Source of the DNA: a virus
IMG/VR virus record: IMGVR_UViG_3300035180_001545
Span: 1 to 64,000 of that record
DNA: 64,000 nt
Direction: 5' to 3' (one strand)
The position numbers were made by a program, and so were the translations under genes. Below the pieces are notes generated by a model. The model was not told the origin of the DNA. It searched no databases and saw nothing but the letters and a program-made list of their open reading frames with translations. This document shows, piece after piece, positions 6,860 to 15,327 of this stretch. Every line of letters begins with the position of its first letter. Positions within the stretch are counted from its first letter, which is position 1.

Positions 6860-8532
6860 CCTAAGGTCTTCTTCATGTCATCGACGGATGGCAGGTCAGC
6901 GCCTGCTTCTGCTTCGTCATCCGGAGCTTCCTCTTCGCCGCCTTCTTCAGCTTCCTCCTCCGGCGCGGCTTCGTCTTCAGCCGGCTCTTGTTCCTCTGGG
7001 GCTACCTGCTGCTTCGAGGCCGCTACGTGGTTGTCCCACGACTCGTCAACCTTCGGCTCAGGGCGATGCTCGATCCAGTTCTTGTCGTACATCATGCGGA
7101 TGATGGTCAGGCGCTCGTCGATGTCATCGGCAGGCAGGCCAAGCTCCTTCTTGAGAATCTCTTCGTTCATTTGGATCTCGTCTTCTGACCAACCCAGGTA
7201 GCGCGACAGCTTAACGCGCCCGGCGATGAACTCAACGTCCTTGATATTGTTGAAGTTGGACATCAACTTCTCATCGACTTCGGCCTGCTTGTACACGTCG
7301 AAGTTTTGCGGGTCGGTGAGCTCAATCTTGAACAGGTTCGAGTCGACACGGATGCCTGCTGACTTGAGGTAAGCCTTGAACTCGCGGTCGTAGGACGGGC
7401 ATAGGTTGCGCTGCAGCCGCTGCACGTACTTGAAGAAGTTGCGCTCCTCCATGTAGGCGACGCCGACCTTACCGTCCTGCACCTGCGAGCCGTTGTCATC
7501 CGAACCGCGCATGTAGCTCGATGGGATCCGCAGGCCTTGCAGGAAGATGTTCTGGAAGTAGTTCAGGTCCTTGATCTCGCCGAGGTTCTCACCGCCGGAG
7601 AGCGTGTCAACCTTTGAGCCTCGGCCGTCGGCCGTTTGCATGAAGAAGTAATCTTCGACCATGGACATCGGGTTGTAGACGCTGTCGATCTTCTCTTGAC
7701 CGCCCGACTCGTTAGGCATGCGCTTCTGCTTGATCTCGTTTTTGATCGCTTCGAGGTAGGCCTTAGCGCGCTGGGGCGGCATGTTGCCCACGTCAATCGA
7801 GAAGACGCGACGTTCAGGGGCTCGCACGATTCGGTAGATGATGACCGAGTCTTGCAGCAAGCTCAAGTGGCGGAACGCCTTGATGACCGGAAAGAGGACG
7901 GACTCGCCGAACGGTCCATTGTCGCCGATGCCCGAAGACAGCGAGAAGTGGACCATGCCTGCAGCAGGCACGATCTCAGCGTCACCGAAGGAGTTCTTGT
8001 CAGAGCTGTCGCCCTTACGCACTTGGTAAAACTGGGGCTTGCCCGTTTCCTTGTCCAAGTGGATGCCGATCACGTCGGACGGGTCAACATACTCCCACAG
8101 TTTGAAGTCAGAGGTTTTGCGGAAGAAGCAGTCGCCGAACTTGACCGTCATGCGAGCGATGTCAAAGCTTAGCTTATACAGGTTCTGCATGTCACACCAG
8201 TGCCGCAGGGCAGCGCGCACGGTCACAACGATGTTCTCAGGCACCTCCTCATTGGCCTCAGACTGATACGTAATCTTGAAAGGGAGGTTGGTCTTTGTGT
8301 CCTCGCTCGTCATCTCAGCCGCAATCTGATCAAGCGCGCGAGAGACGAACACGTCGCCGTCCATGTTCTTGTACTGCGAGTACTTTTGGAAGCGGCTACC
8401 CGCACCCTTCATGACCTTGCTATACCAGCTGAAGTTGCTGTAGAGCTTGAAGTCGTCAGGGTCACCAACGTAGCTGGTCTTCGGTGCGGAGGGCTTGACA
8501 ATCCTCCAGAAGTCTACAAATTGACCAGCCAT
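6856..8532 (-). CDS. 20: Portal vertex protein gp20
   Basis: 558 residues, T4 gp20-type portal. Recognisable blocks include LYSNFSWYSKVMKGAG, FVSRALDQIAAEM, VKFGDCFFRK, YRIVRAPERRVFSIDVGN and GLRIPSSYMRGSDD. The C-terminal ~70 residues are a highly acidic Glu/Asp/Ala tail. The start at 8532 is chosen because AGGGAG lies 8 bases upstream; a TTG six codons earlier is less likely. The ATG overlaps the stop of the HNH gene by one base. Confidence 0.94.
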   Translation of the reverse strand: MAGQFVDFWRIVKPSAPKTSYVGDPDDFKLYSNFSWYSKVMKGAGSRFQKYSQYKNMDGDVFVSRALDQIAAEMTSEDTKTNLPFKITYQSEANEEVPENIVVTVRAALRHWCDMQNLYKLSFDIARMTVKFGDCFFRKTSDFKLWEYVDPSDVIGIHLDKETGKPQFYQVRKGDSSDKNSFGDAEIVPAAGMVHFSLSSGIGDNGPFGESVLFPVIKAFRHLSLLQDSVIIYRIVRAPERRVFSIDVGNMPPQRAKAYLEAIKNEIKQKRMPNESGGQEKIDSVYNPMSMVEDYFFMQTADGRGSKVDTLSGGENLGEIKDLNYFQNIFLQGLRIPSSYMRGSDDNGSQVQDGKVGVAYMEERNFFKYVQRLQRNLCPSYDREFKAYLKSAGIRVDSNLFKIELTDPQNFDVYKQAEVDEKLMSNFNNIKDVEFIAGRVKLSRYLGWSEDEIQMNEEILKKELGLPADDIDERLTIIRMMYDKNWIEHRPEPKVDESWDNHVAASKQQVAPEEQEPAEDEAAPEEEAEEGGEEEAPDDEAEAGADLPSVDDMKKTLG

Positions 8533-9141
8533 TATTTTGCTCCCTTGCAATTTGCAAAGTGATAACGAGACATGTTAGGGCCTCGACCGCTTATACCGCA
8601 AGGGCATACACGTGTTGAGTAAAACTCACCTGAGGCCTTCTTATCGGCCCAGTATTGGGATTTGCTATGAGACATATGCGCCTTATACTCATCGGTATGT
8701 AACCGACCTTGACCAGCTTCAGCGATCTTACGCTTATGCTCAGCCGAGAGAATCTTTTTCTTAGTCCTTGCTGCCCAACCAGCAGAAATGTTCTTTCGAC
8801 GCTCAACATCAAGCACCGGATCTCGTTGCATTATGCTATGCTGCTGTCGAGCAAACTCAAATAACCGTGCATTCACATATCGCTCATGATCAGGGCTAAA
8901 GCATTTCATTTTGGCTAAGGCAAGTACCATCTTGTACTTATCCTTCCCTTCGGTCATCTTCACAAGCAAGGCGTGACAGATAAAATGCTCACGTGTTGTT
9001 AAGCTAACCACATTACTCTGGTCATCAGTCCCGCCCAATGATTTGGGAAGCACATGATGACGTTCAGCATAGCCATCTAAAATGCGATGTCGAGCTGAAT
9101 CGATGATAGCATTGTAGCAACGGCTATACTTATTTATCCAC
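8532..9141 (-). pseudogene. HNH homing endonuclease, frameshifted at its 5' end
   Basis: Reading from 9129 gives NKYSRCYNAIIDSARHRI, then GYAERHHVLPKSLGG with the HH and downstream Asn-rich features of HNH endonucleases, then NUMOD3-like basic repeats (SAEHKRKIAEAGQG, HTDEYKAHMSHSKS). The C-terminus has a Cys-rich segment. It parallels the HNH gene at 51779. The expected GTG GAT start (9141) is followed by AAATAA; one A too many puts a stop in frame and disconnects the start. An ORF starting at 9053 would lack the catalytic HH. It is inserted between the tail-lysin gene and gp20. Confidence 0.6.
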
Positions 9142-9153
9142 GATCAATGGAGC

Positions 9154-9159
9154 TATTTA
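9154..9159 (-). promoter_or_regulatory. Late promoter-like TAAATA box
   Basis: CCTAAATAGC on the minus strand, just past the stop of the tail-lysin gene and 12 bases before the HNH GTG. A second TAAATA (9131-9136) lies inside the HNH start region. Either could drive HNH-gp20 transcription. Confidence 0.5.
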
Positions 9160-9167
9160 GGCGCCGC

Positions 9168-12100
9168 TTAAGGCGCTACATTTGCTCCGGCTTGTGGGTC
9201 CATCTGGTAGCCACGGCGTGAGCCAGGTGACTTACCGAGGAGGTTGACCAGCGAGCTAAGCAGGGAGGTATGCTTTTGCAGCTCATCTAGCGTCGGGTTG
9301 TTGCTTGAAACCTGGCGCGAGCCGGTCATGACTGGAGCCGACGACGTGCCGCTTACAGGCGCGGAAGCCGGTACAGGCGTAGTGACGGTAGCCTGACCTG
9401 GCGTGACCAACGGCATGTTGCCTGCTTGTACTTGGGCTAAGTACTGCATCGTCCGGTTTGAACGATCCTCTACGCCGTTGAAGCCACCGTTGATCGACTT
9501 AGTCAACCCGTTGAAGTCACCATTGGCGGCGAGGTCGGCTGATGAACCACCCTCGCGGTCCTTCGTCACATACCATGCGGCGATCTGTGCGGCGATCTGT
9601 GGATCAGACGCCATGTCTGGGTTGCCCACGAGGTCAATTCCGAGCGCTTTTGAGGCCTGCTCATAGTTCGACTTACCCGTCAGCTGTATGAACCCACGAC
9701 CGCGAAACTTGTAGCCGTCACCTGACGTTGTGTTACCCAGGTCCGTGCGCCCTTCATACTTGCTAAAGTAGGAGGCAGCGCCGCCTTCAAACAGCTTGCT
9801 GAAGCCGCCCGACTCGTGCGAGAGCTGACCCATCAACATCGCTTGCTGACGAGGATCGGTGATGCCCTTGTCGGCGAGCGCCTTCAGCATCAGAGCTTCG
9901 TTTGTCTTATTTGTCGCACTGCTTTGAGTCGGTGTGGCTGCGGCTGGCGGTGCAGAGACTTGCGGCACTGATGTCGGCGTGGCGCCTCGGCCTTGGCTCT
10001 TTAGCCAAGCGCTCTCCTTGTCGATACGGCCTGCTTGAGCAGAGTTGGTGATGTTCTCAAGCCCGAAGAACGAGCCAACCTTCTCAATGCCACGACCCGT
10101 ACCTGACTGCATCTTCTCCCACGCAGTCATCTGGTTCCAGTTGGCGTCATCCTGGGTTTCATCAATCTTGTTATCACCGACACCAGCCAAACCTAAGACC
10201 TTGTCAAGGCCGAAGGCCATGACCCAGCGCATCACGCCGCCTAGGACGTTCTTAAGCAAGCCTCCTACACCTGTAGAGAAGGACGTTGCCGACTTTAACA
10301 TCTTACCTGCTACGTTCTGCACAGCGCCGCGCACGGTTGAGCTGGTAGCAAGCATCGCAGCGCCAAACGCTGAGACAGCTGACGTGAACGGGTTGCCCAT
10401 CACGGCTGTTACACCGTCAACAGCGTCTCGCAGCCGGCCAAATGCCTTACCTAGCTCGGTCGTCTCGCCGTTGGCGCCTGACAGCGTATTGCTATATGAC
10501 GCAGCCGCGAGTTTGTCTTGGCCAGCCTTTGACTGGTCGAAGCCTCGAGCTTGAGCGCTATTTGCATCCTTACCTAAGCCCATGTACTTTTCGAGCTCTT
10601 TACCCGCTGCGGCTGCTCGGTCAACGAATACATTGCCCTTAAAGCTCGCGTCTGTACCATCCGCGTCACGCTGGGCAGTAATGATGTCTCGCATCTTGGC
10701 CATCGACTTAAACAGCTCGACGTTGTTAACCATGTAAGTGCTTTGATCTTGCGTGCTCATTTTTTGGAGCCGCTCCATCTCACCTGATGACACAAAGTCC
10801 ATCAACTTTTTAGAGATGTCAGGGTCGGTGCCTTGAACGGCCTGCGCGCCCGATGCAATTGCTTGTCGAGCCGCAGCGCGCTCCATCTGTGCATCAGCCT
10901 GCCTGTTCTGCTGAGGATTAAATGTTGCGTCGACCCGCTTGGTCATCTCTACGATCTGGTCATTGTTCAGACCCATCAACTTCAGCGTTTGGGTCCGAGT
11001 CATGATCTCTTGCATTTGCAAACCGATCGTCTTCGTGTCGCCGCTGATCAGCCGTGCTTGCAAGCCTTCGCTCTTCAGCTGTTGCTCATAGAGGTTAGCG
11101 AACTCTTCAGCTGTATCGCCGAACGCGCCGTTGAACAGCTTGAACTGCTTGTTCAAAGCCTTGATGTTTGAGGTATAGGCGTCCGAAACATCTTTGTTGG
11201 CGCTCATCATGCCAAAGCCGGCTTTTGAGAAGCCTGAGAGGATCACAGCCGCAGCCTTCTTGCCCTCCTTGCCCAAGTACTCGAGCCCAACGGATGACGC
11301 CGACAAGACCGACTCAAACTTAGCAATGCCTTCAGCGCCGCCGCCCATGACAGCGATCATGTCACGGTTTGCGCTAACCAACCCTTCAAACTCTTCAGCC
11401 GTCATCCGTAGCTTAAGAGCTGAAATGTTCATCTGAGCCATTGAACCGACAAGGCCCTTGTTAGCTAGACGGATGCTTTGACCCCAAAGCTCACCCACAG
11501 CCTTCTTGGCCAGGTCGAGCGCGATGCTGAACTTGCCAAAGCCGCCGATGCTGTCCTGCACCTTTGAGTGCATACCCTCGAGAGCCTTGCCGATGCGAGC
11601 CGACGGCTTTGCGAGGTCTTGGGACGCGCGGATGATGGCAGCCTTGTTGGCCTTAGCCTCAGCGACCAACGCATCAATATTCTTTGACGCAACTCCGGCT
11701 GAGATACCTAGATCGTTGAGCTGATTCCTGAAGACGCTGTGGGCCCTTGATGCGGCCTTGACCGTTGCGCTGCGAGACTTAGCTTCAGCAGCAGTATTGC
11801 CGTTGGCGGCCTTGATAGCTTGCTTATGCTTGTGCTTGATCTCATTCAGGCTCTTCTTGTAAGCCTCTTGAGCCTTGACAAGCGAGTCACCCTTTTGCTC
11901 AAGCCGGTCAATGACTTTGGCTAGCTCGCGAGGCGAATGCTTGTGAGCCTTGATCTGCTCCTTGATCGAGTCTTCTAACAGGCCTGACTGCTTAGCTAGG
12001 GCCGTCAGAGCGCTCGCTGTCTTGTCCAAGACGACATTGCTCGCCTCGTCCATGTTCTTCTCAAGCCTGGCTGTAGCGCGTGCCAGACGCGTAGCCTCCG

Positions 12101-12170
12101 TCGCGGCCGCCCTAAGGCCTCGCGTCAGGTTTTCTACATCTTTTAGCGCGCTGTCTTTGTTGTCGGCCAC
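9168..12170 (-). CDS. Large tail protein with GH19 lysin domain (tape measure-like)
   Basis: 1000 residues from a GTG at 12170 with GGAG 8 bases upstream; an upstream in-frame ATG at 12260 would lie beyond the late promoter. Residues 1-230 are long coiled coil, the middle is Ala-rich helical with a hydrophobic stretch near 500-560, and residues about 757-910 form a GH19 chitinase/muramidase-like domain (GQLSHESGGF with catalytic-type Glu, then RGRGFIQLTGKSNYE). The C-terminus is Pro/Ser/Thr-rich. The likely role is tail-length or hub protein that also cuts peptidoglycan on infection. It has no clear T4 counterpart at this position. Confidence 0.75.
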   Translation of the reverse strand: MADNKDSALKDVENLTRGLRAAATEATRLARATARLEKNMDEASNVVLDKTASALTALAKQSGLLEDSIKEQIKAHKHSPRELAKVIDRLEQKGDSLVKAQEAYKKSLNEIKHKHKQAIKAANGNTAAEAKSRSATVKAASRAHSVFRNQLNDLGISAGVASKNIDALVAEAKANKAAIIRASQDLAKPSARIGKALEGMHSKVQDSIGGFGKFSIALDLAKKAVGELWGQSIRLANKGLVGSMAQMNISALKLRMTAEEFEGLVSANRDMIAVMGGGAEGIAKFESVLSASSVGLEYLGKEGKKAAAVILSGFSKAGFGMMSANKDVSDAYTSNIKALNKQFKLFNGAFGDTAEEFANLYEQQLKSEGLQARLISGDTKTIGLQMQEIMTRTQTLKLMGLNNDQIVEMTKRVDATFNPQQNRQADAQMERAAARQAIASGAQAVQGTDPDISKKLMDFVSSGEMERLQKMSTQDQSTYMVNNVELFKSMAKMRDIITAQRDADGTDASFKGNVFVDRAAAAGKELEKYMGLGKDANSAQARGFDQSKAGQDKLAAASYSNTLSGANGETTELGKAFGRLRDAVDGVTAVMGNPFTSAVSAFGAAMLATSSTVRGAVQNVAGKMLKSATSFSTGVGGLLKNVLGGVMRWVMAFGLDKVLGLAGVGDNKIDETQDDANWNQMTAWEKMQSGTGRGIEKVGSFFGLENITNSAQAGRIDKESAWLKSQGRGATPTSVPQVSAPPAAATPTQSSATNKTNEALMLKALADKGITDPRQQAMLMGQLSHESGGFSKLFEGGAASYFSKYEGRTDLGNTTSGDGYKFRGRGFIQLTGKSNYEQASKALGIDLVGNPDMASDPQIAAQIAAWYVTKDREGGSSADLAANGDFNGLTKSINGGFNGVEDRSNRTMQYLAQVQAGNMPLVTPGQATVTTPVPASAPVSGTSSAPVMTGSRQVSSNNPTLDELQKHTSLLSSLVNLLGKSPGSRRGYQMDPQAGANVAP

Positions 12171-12191
12171 TGAGTGGACTCCAGGAGGTGA

Positions 12192-12197
12192 TAAATA
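12192..12197 (+). promoter_or_regulatory. Late promoter-like TAAATA box (rightward)
   Basis: GATAAATAGC, 16 bases before the ATG at 12214. It faces the leftward box at 12206-12211, so the two predicted start points fall within a few bases of each other. Confidence 0.6.
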
Positions 12198-12205
12198 GCT
12201 TTGAC

Positions 12206-12211
12206 TATTTA
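12206..12211 (-). promoter_or_regulatory. Late promoter-like TAAATA box (leftward)
   Basis: AATAAATAGT on the minus strand, 35 bases before the GTG of the tail-lysin gene. It overlaps the leader of the rightward gene at 12214. Confidence 0.6.
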
Positions 12212-12213
12212 TT

Positions 12214-12630
12214 ATGAACACCGAGATAGACGCTAAGACCCTCAAGACGCTAGGCATCATGCTGAAGTCATCTGGCTTGCTCGAAGCCGCTTATGAGCGG
12301 TACCGCGCCATCCCGCTGCTGCCGCTGTCTACCAACATGCAGATGCTTGTGCTCGACCTTGACAACCTTCCTGTCAAGCCGATCCCGTTCAAGGAGGTCT
12401 TCCTTCGGTGGATGATGCAGGCCAACGAGTCACGCATGATCAACGGTGATGAACCGCTCATGACTTACGAGCTCGCTCGCATGTGCCCCATTTGGAAGCT
12501 GATCAAGATGCCTATCAAGTCGCTAGCGATGACTCGAGACAAGGTCATGAAGCCTCCCAAGATTCAAACTGTCAGGCAGCAGTCGCAGCCAGGCAGCATC
12601 AATAAAGCATCCTCAAAAAAACGCAAATGA
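12214..12630 (+). CDS. Hypothetical protein upstream of gp26
   Basis: 138 residues, starting MNTEIDAKTLKTLGIML. It is mainly helical with a basic C-terminal tail (INKASSKKRK). It is the first gene of a rightward hub operon and overlaps gp26 by four bases. The position beside the tape-measure-like gene would suit a tail-assembly chaperone, but there is no sequence match to support that. Confidence 0.7.
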   Translation: MNTEIDAKTLKTLGIMLKSSGLLEAAYERYRAIPLLPLSTNMQMLVLDLDNLPVKPIPFKEVFLRWMMQANESRMINGDEPLMTYELARMCPIWKLIKMPIKSLAMTRDKVMKPPKIQTVRQQSQPGSINKASSKKRK

Positions 12631-13445
12631 CAAATCCTCTCCTAAGCAAAGTCAAGCTCCCAGGTCGCGTCTTCGCGCTGCCGTCAATGGGCGTCTTCTA
12701 CGGGCCTGGCGTGCTCGCCGAGTCCGTTAAGAACGGCGAAGTGCACGTGTCACCCATGTCAGCATTGATGGAGATGAAGGTTCGCTCAGCTGACTTGCTC
12801 TACTCAGGCAAGATCATCAAGGACATCTGCGCCGAATGCGCACCCGAGATCCTGAAGCCTGGCTTGCTGATCAGCAAGGACGTGGACGCGCTGTTCACCT
12901 TCCTACGAGTCGCTACCTACGGCCCAGTCATGCAGCTCAGCACGCAGCATGACTGCGAGAACGCTAAGCAGCACTCGTACGAGCTAAACATCGAGCATCT
13001 GCTGTCACAGCCTAACAATGGCGTGCTTAAGCACAAGGACACCCTCTACAAGGTTACCCTGTCAAACGAGCAGGTGGTCAACATCAAGCCGAACACCTAT
13101 GAGGACTCGCTGCGCATCATGCACATGCGCATGGAGATGGATCGAGCTGAGAATGACGGTCATAAGCCGTCAGATGATGACCTCGAGCGAGTAGCTATTG
13201 ATGACCTGCTAAATGTGATCGAGAGTGTCCAAAATGACGCCACGTCAACGCCGATCACTGACAGGTCTAAGCTGGTTGAGTGGCTTCGCTGCGTGTCCAA
13301 GAAGCTCCTCAATGAGCTGATGGCTGGCATCAGCCGAACGGACAGCTGGGGCTACGACTACACCGCTAAGCTGGTATGCAAGGACTGCGGTGAGACATTC
13401 CCTCACCCGCTCGACCTGAACCCAATTTCTTTCTTCTACGGGTGA
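12627..13445 (+). CDS. 26: Baseplate hub protein gp26-like
   Basis: 272 residues of the T4 gp26 baseplate family. The N-terminus LPGRVFALPSMGVFYGPGVL and MSALMEMKVRSADLLYSGK are typical, and the end carries VCKDCGETFPHPLDLNPIS, a one-knuckle zinc-ribbon-like motif before FFYG. Gp26 helps build the central hub of the baseplate. It overlaps both neighbours by four bases (ATGA upstream, GTGA downstream). Confidence 0.82.
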   Translation: MTNPLLSKVKLPGRVFALPSMGVFYGPGVLAESVKNGEVHVSPMSALMEMKVRSADLLYSGKIIKDICAECAPEILKPGLLISKDVDALFTFLRVATYGPVMQLSTQHDCENAKQHSYELNIEHLLSQPNNGVLKHKDTLYKVTLSNEQVVNIKPNTYEDSLRIMHMRMEMDRAENDGHKPSDDDLERVAIDDLLNVIESVQNDATSTPITDRSKLVEWLRCVSKKLLNELMAGISRTDSWGYDYTAKLVCKDCGETFPHPLDLNPISFFYG

Positions 13446-13678
13446 TTGGCTCCGGTGACCAACAGGTCATCACCCGAGTGTTCAAGTCCTTCGAGACTGA
13501 GAATGAAGCGTTGGTTAAATCGCTCACGTCAATGGGTTACTACTTCCGTGGCCACTACACACGTAATGACGTGTGGGCCATGTCGCCGATGGAACGTGAC
13601 CGTGCGGTTGAGTTCTTGAATGACCGGTTCAAGGAGGTCAATGACCTCATTAAGAAGCAGGTCCCTGTCTTCTGGTAA
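13442..13678 (+). CDS. Small hub-assembly protein
   Basis: 78 residues from a GTG that overlaps the gp26 stop (GTGA). It is helical, with HYTRNDVWAMSPMERDRAV and FKEVNDLIKKQVPVFW at the end. Its position directly after gp26 parallels T4 gene 51, but the length and sequence do not allow that assignment. Translation coupling or a slip from gp26 are both conceivable; I see no slippery heptamer at the junction. A strong terminator follows. Confidence 0.65.
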   Translation: MIGSGDQQVITRVFKSFETENEALVKSLTSMGYYFRGHYTRNDVWAMSPMERDRAVEFLNDRFKEVNDLIKKQVPVFW

Positions 13679-13685
13679 GGTAAAA

Positions 13686-13718
13686 CACGAAGCTGAGCCA
13701 GCTTCGTGACCGTCTTTT
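13686..13718 (+). terminator. Rho-independent terminator after hub operon
   Basis: A 10-bp perfect stem, CACGAAGCTG (13686-13695) with CAGCTTCGTG (13699-13708), a 3-base loop and a TTTTT tract at 13714-13718. Confidence 0.85.
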
Positions 13719-13730
13719 TGTAAGTTCTTG

Positions 13731-13759
13731 TTTCACCGTGGTCCGTGATGATGTACAAT
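13731..13759 (+). promoter_or_regulatory. Sigma70-like promoter with overlapping inverted repeat
   Basis: TTTCAC, 17 bases, then TACAAT (13754-13759), directly after the terminator and before the gene at 13796. An inverted repeat ATGATG...CATCAT flanks the -10 box, a possible operator. TGTACAATC recurs at the promoter before 18040. Confidence 0.4.
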
Positions 13760-13795
13760 CATCATATCGGCAATCGGTAAACTTAAGGACTCGCA

Positions 13796-14131
13796 ATGAA
13801 GACACTCTACACTTCGCAGCACGACTACATCCGCGTTACTGTTGTGTCAGCCGCTGGCCATCGGCTGAACTTGACCCGCAGCTTCAGCGGCGGGAAGATT
13901 TCAGCAAGCCAAAAGAACGTCAAAGACGCCGACGCGCTCGCTCTCGATCAGGCTTTCGAAGCAGGCAAGGTCAAGGGCACGGCAATCAACGCCTTCCTCA
14001 ACATGCCCAACAAGGGCGTGAGCCCGCTGAAGTGGATGGAAGCTACCAAGGCTTGCGGCGAGACCGCTACCGACATGGTTGACTTCCTGGCCAAGCTGCC
14101 CGTCGCTCTTGTGGCTAGCGTGCAAGCATGA
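13796..14131 (+). CDS. Hypothetical protein
   Basis: 111 residues starting MKTLYTSQHDYIRVTVVSAAG, with AAGGA eight bases upstream. There is a short beta-rich N-terminus, then helical ALALDQAFEAGKVKGTAINA and a hydrophobic C-terminus. I do not recognise it. It has its own host-type promoter, so it is likely expressed early or in the middle phase, and it overlaps the next gene by four bases. Confidence 0.65.
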   Translation: MKTLYTSQHDYIRVTVVSAAGHRLNLTRSFSGGKISASQKNVKDADALALDQAFEAGKVKGTAINAFLNMPNKGVSPLKWMEATKACGETATDMVDFLAKLPVALVASVQA

Positions 14132-14271
14132 GCCCCGAGCACATTGAAACATTGGTCATGGTCGAGACCCTTTTCAAGTGGCCGACGGAGGAGCGCAAGC
14201 GAGGTGACACAAGCACCGCAACGGCCTACTACAAGATCTTCTCGCATCTGGCAGTCAACCCACACGTGTGA
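14128..14271 (+). CDS. Small hypothetical protein, possibly frameshifted
   Basis: A 47-residue frame begins at an ATGA overlap with the previous gene (MSPEHIETLVMVETLFKWP). It stops at 14271 after HLAVNPHV, but the next frame continues smoothly as CDKEADTIAEVTLELFQRYK to 14332, where the following gene starts in an ATGA overlap. A 67-residue protein broken by one base near 14266 is the simplest reading. Function unknown. Confidence 0.5.
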   Translation: MSPEHIETLVMVETLFKWPTEERKRGDTSTATAYYKIFSHLAVNPHV

Positions 14272-14328
14272 CAAGGAGGCTGACACGATAGCCGAAGTCA
14301 CGCTTGAACTTTTCCAAAGATACAAACG

Positions 14329-14799
14329 ATGACAGCACAGCTCTACACACGCTTGGCCAACATACCCCTTGAGCCTGTCTTAGACGCGATCAAGGAGCAC
14401 ATGGGCCTCAGGAAGGGGCGCGTGCTCTTCGAAGGGTACAGCATCGGCGTGGTCTCGCTCCGCATGCGTACGTTTGGGCGTGACCGTGCACGGCTCTGCT
14501 GTGTTAAGTGCGGCTTGCAAGCCACGCACTTTGGCGTCGAGCGCCAAACGAACAATCCGGGCAATGACAACCCGCACGCCAACCTCTACGGCGTTCACCC
14601 TGAAACGCAAGAGGAGGTCCTGTTCACTCATGACCACACCCTCGCTCGCTCGCTCGGCGGCAGGGATGACCTGACCAACACCACAACGATGTGCTATCCT
14701 TGCAACCAGGAGAAGAGCATCGGTGAACGGGAGATTCTCGATGAGCGCCGAGCGCAAAAGCTCCTTAAGCTGCAACAGCACCTACTGACATCAAGCTGA
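14329..14799 (+). CDS. HNH endonuclease
   Basis: 156 residues. CVKCGLQATHF (C-x2-C), then FTHDHTLARSLGGRDDLTN and MCYPCNQEKS (C-x2-C-N) form a zinc-supported HNH nuclease centre. This architecture occurs in phage nucleases and repair or packaging helpers as well as homing enzymes. There are no NUMOD repeats, so a mobile role is not implied. It overlaps the upstream gene by four bases. Confidence 0.75.
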   Translation: MTAQLYTRLANIPLEPVLDAIKEHMGLRKGRVLFEGYSIGVVSLRMRTFGRDRARLCCVKCGLQATHFGVERQTNNPGNDNPHANLYGVHPETQEEVLFTHDHTLARSLGGRDDLTNTTTMCYPCNQEKSIGEREILDERRAQKLLKLQQHLLTSS

Positions 14800-15327
14800 G
14801 CCAGAAGAACGGGCAGCTCTACCTTCACACCAATGCGGGCAAGGTCACGTGGAGCTCAAACGACGTGATCCCGACCTCCAGTACTAAGCAACAGCTGACG
14901 GAAGGCTTAGGAGGCCCATACCTCATCATATGCTTAGAACGAAGGTGTTGGCGGTTGCCAAGCCATGTGTCCTATTGCATTTAGATGCAGGTTTGTGCGC
15001 CCATAAATAGTACCGTCCGGGGGATGTAGACAGCAGGCACACCCATGGTTCCCACCCCTTAACCGTTGGGATTCCATGACGAGTGTTACAGTTGGTCAGG
15101 AGCCATCACCCTCCTGCCTTGCAACGAGTTATCAGCCGCGGAGTACCGCTATCTGCAAAGATGACTTAGGCATAGCTGTTTATCGGGCATGCTCGTACAT
15201 GCTCCATCCCCGGGCCTCTAACACAGGGAAAGGCGAATCTGGGACGCCTCAGCCCGCTCCTCTTTTCTGAAGTTCAACCAAAGAGCGGCGTCATACTAGG
15301 TGCTTCGGGACCTTACCATTATGAGCT
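14800..15327 (+). other. 528 bases without a convincing gene
   Basis: A frame without a start codon stays open for about 60 codons after the HNH stop (IKLSQKNGQLYLHTNAGKV), possibly a gene remnant. TAAATAG at 15004-15009 points rightward but is followed only by ATGTAG. A 64-codon frame at 15076-15270 has odd composition and no support. No tRNA cloverleaf could be built from the sequence. A noncoding RNA read from the TAAATA box remains possible. Confidence 0.4.

Noticed and set aside
15076-15160. tRNA-like string with CAGTTGGTCAGGAGCC
   Set aside because: It recalls a D-arm, but no acceptor pairing, anticodon stem or TTC-loop could be assembled around it.
15076-15270. 64-codon plus-strand frame
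   Set aside because: Composition unlike phage proteins, no ribosome site, no family motif; treated as part of the noncoding stretch.
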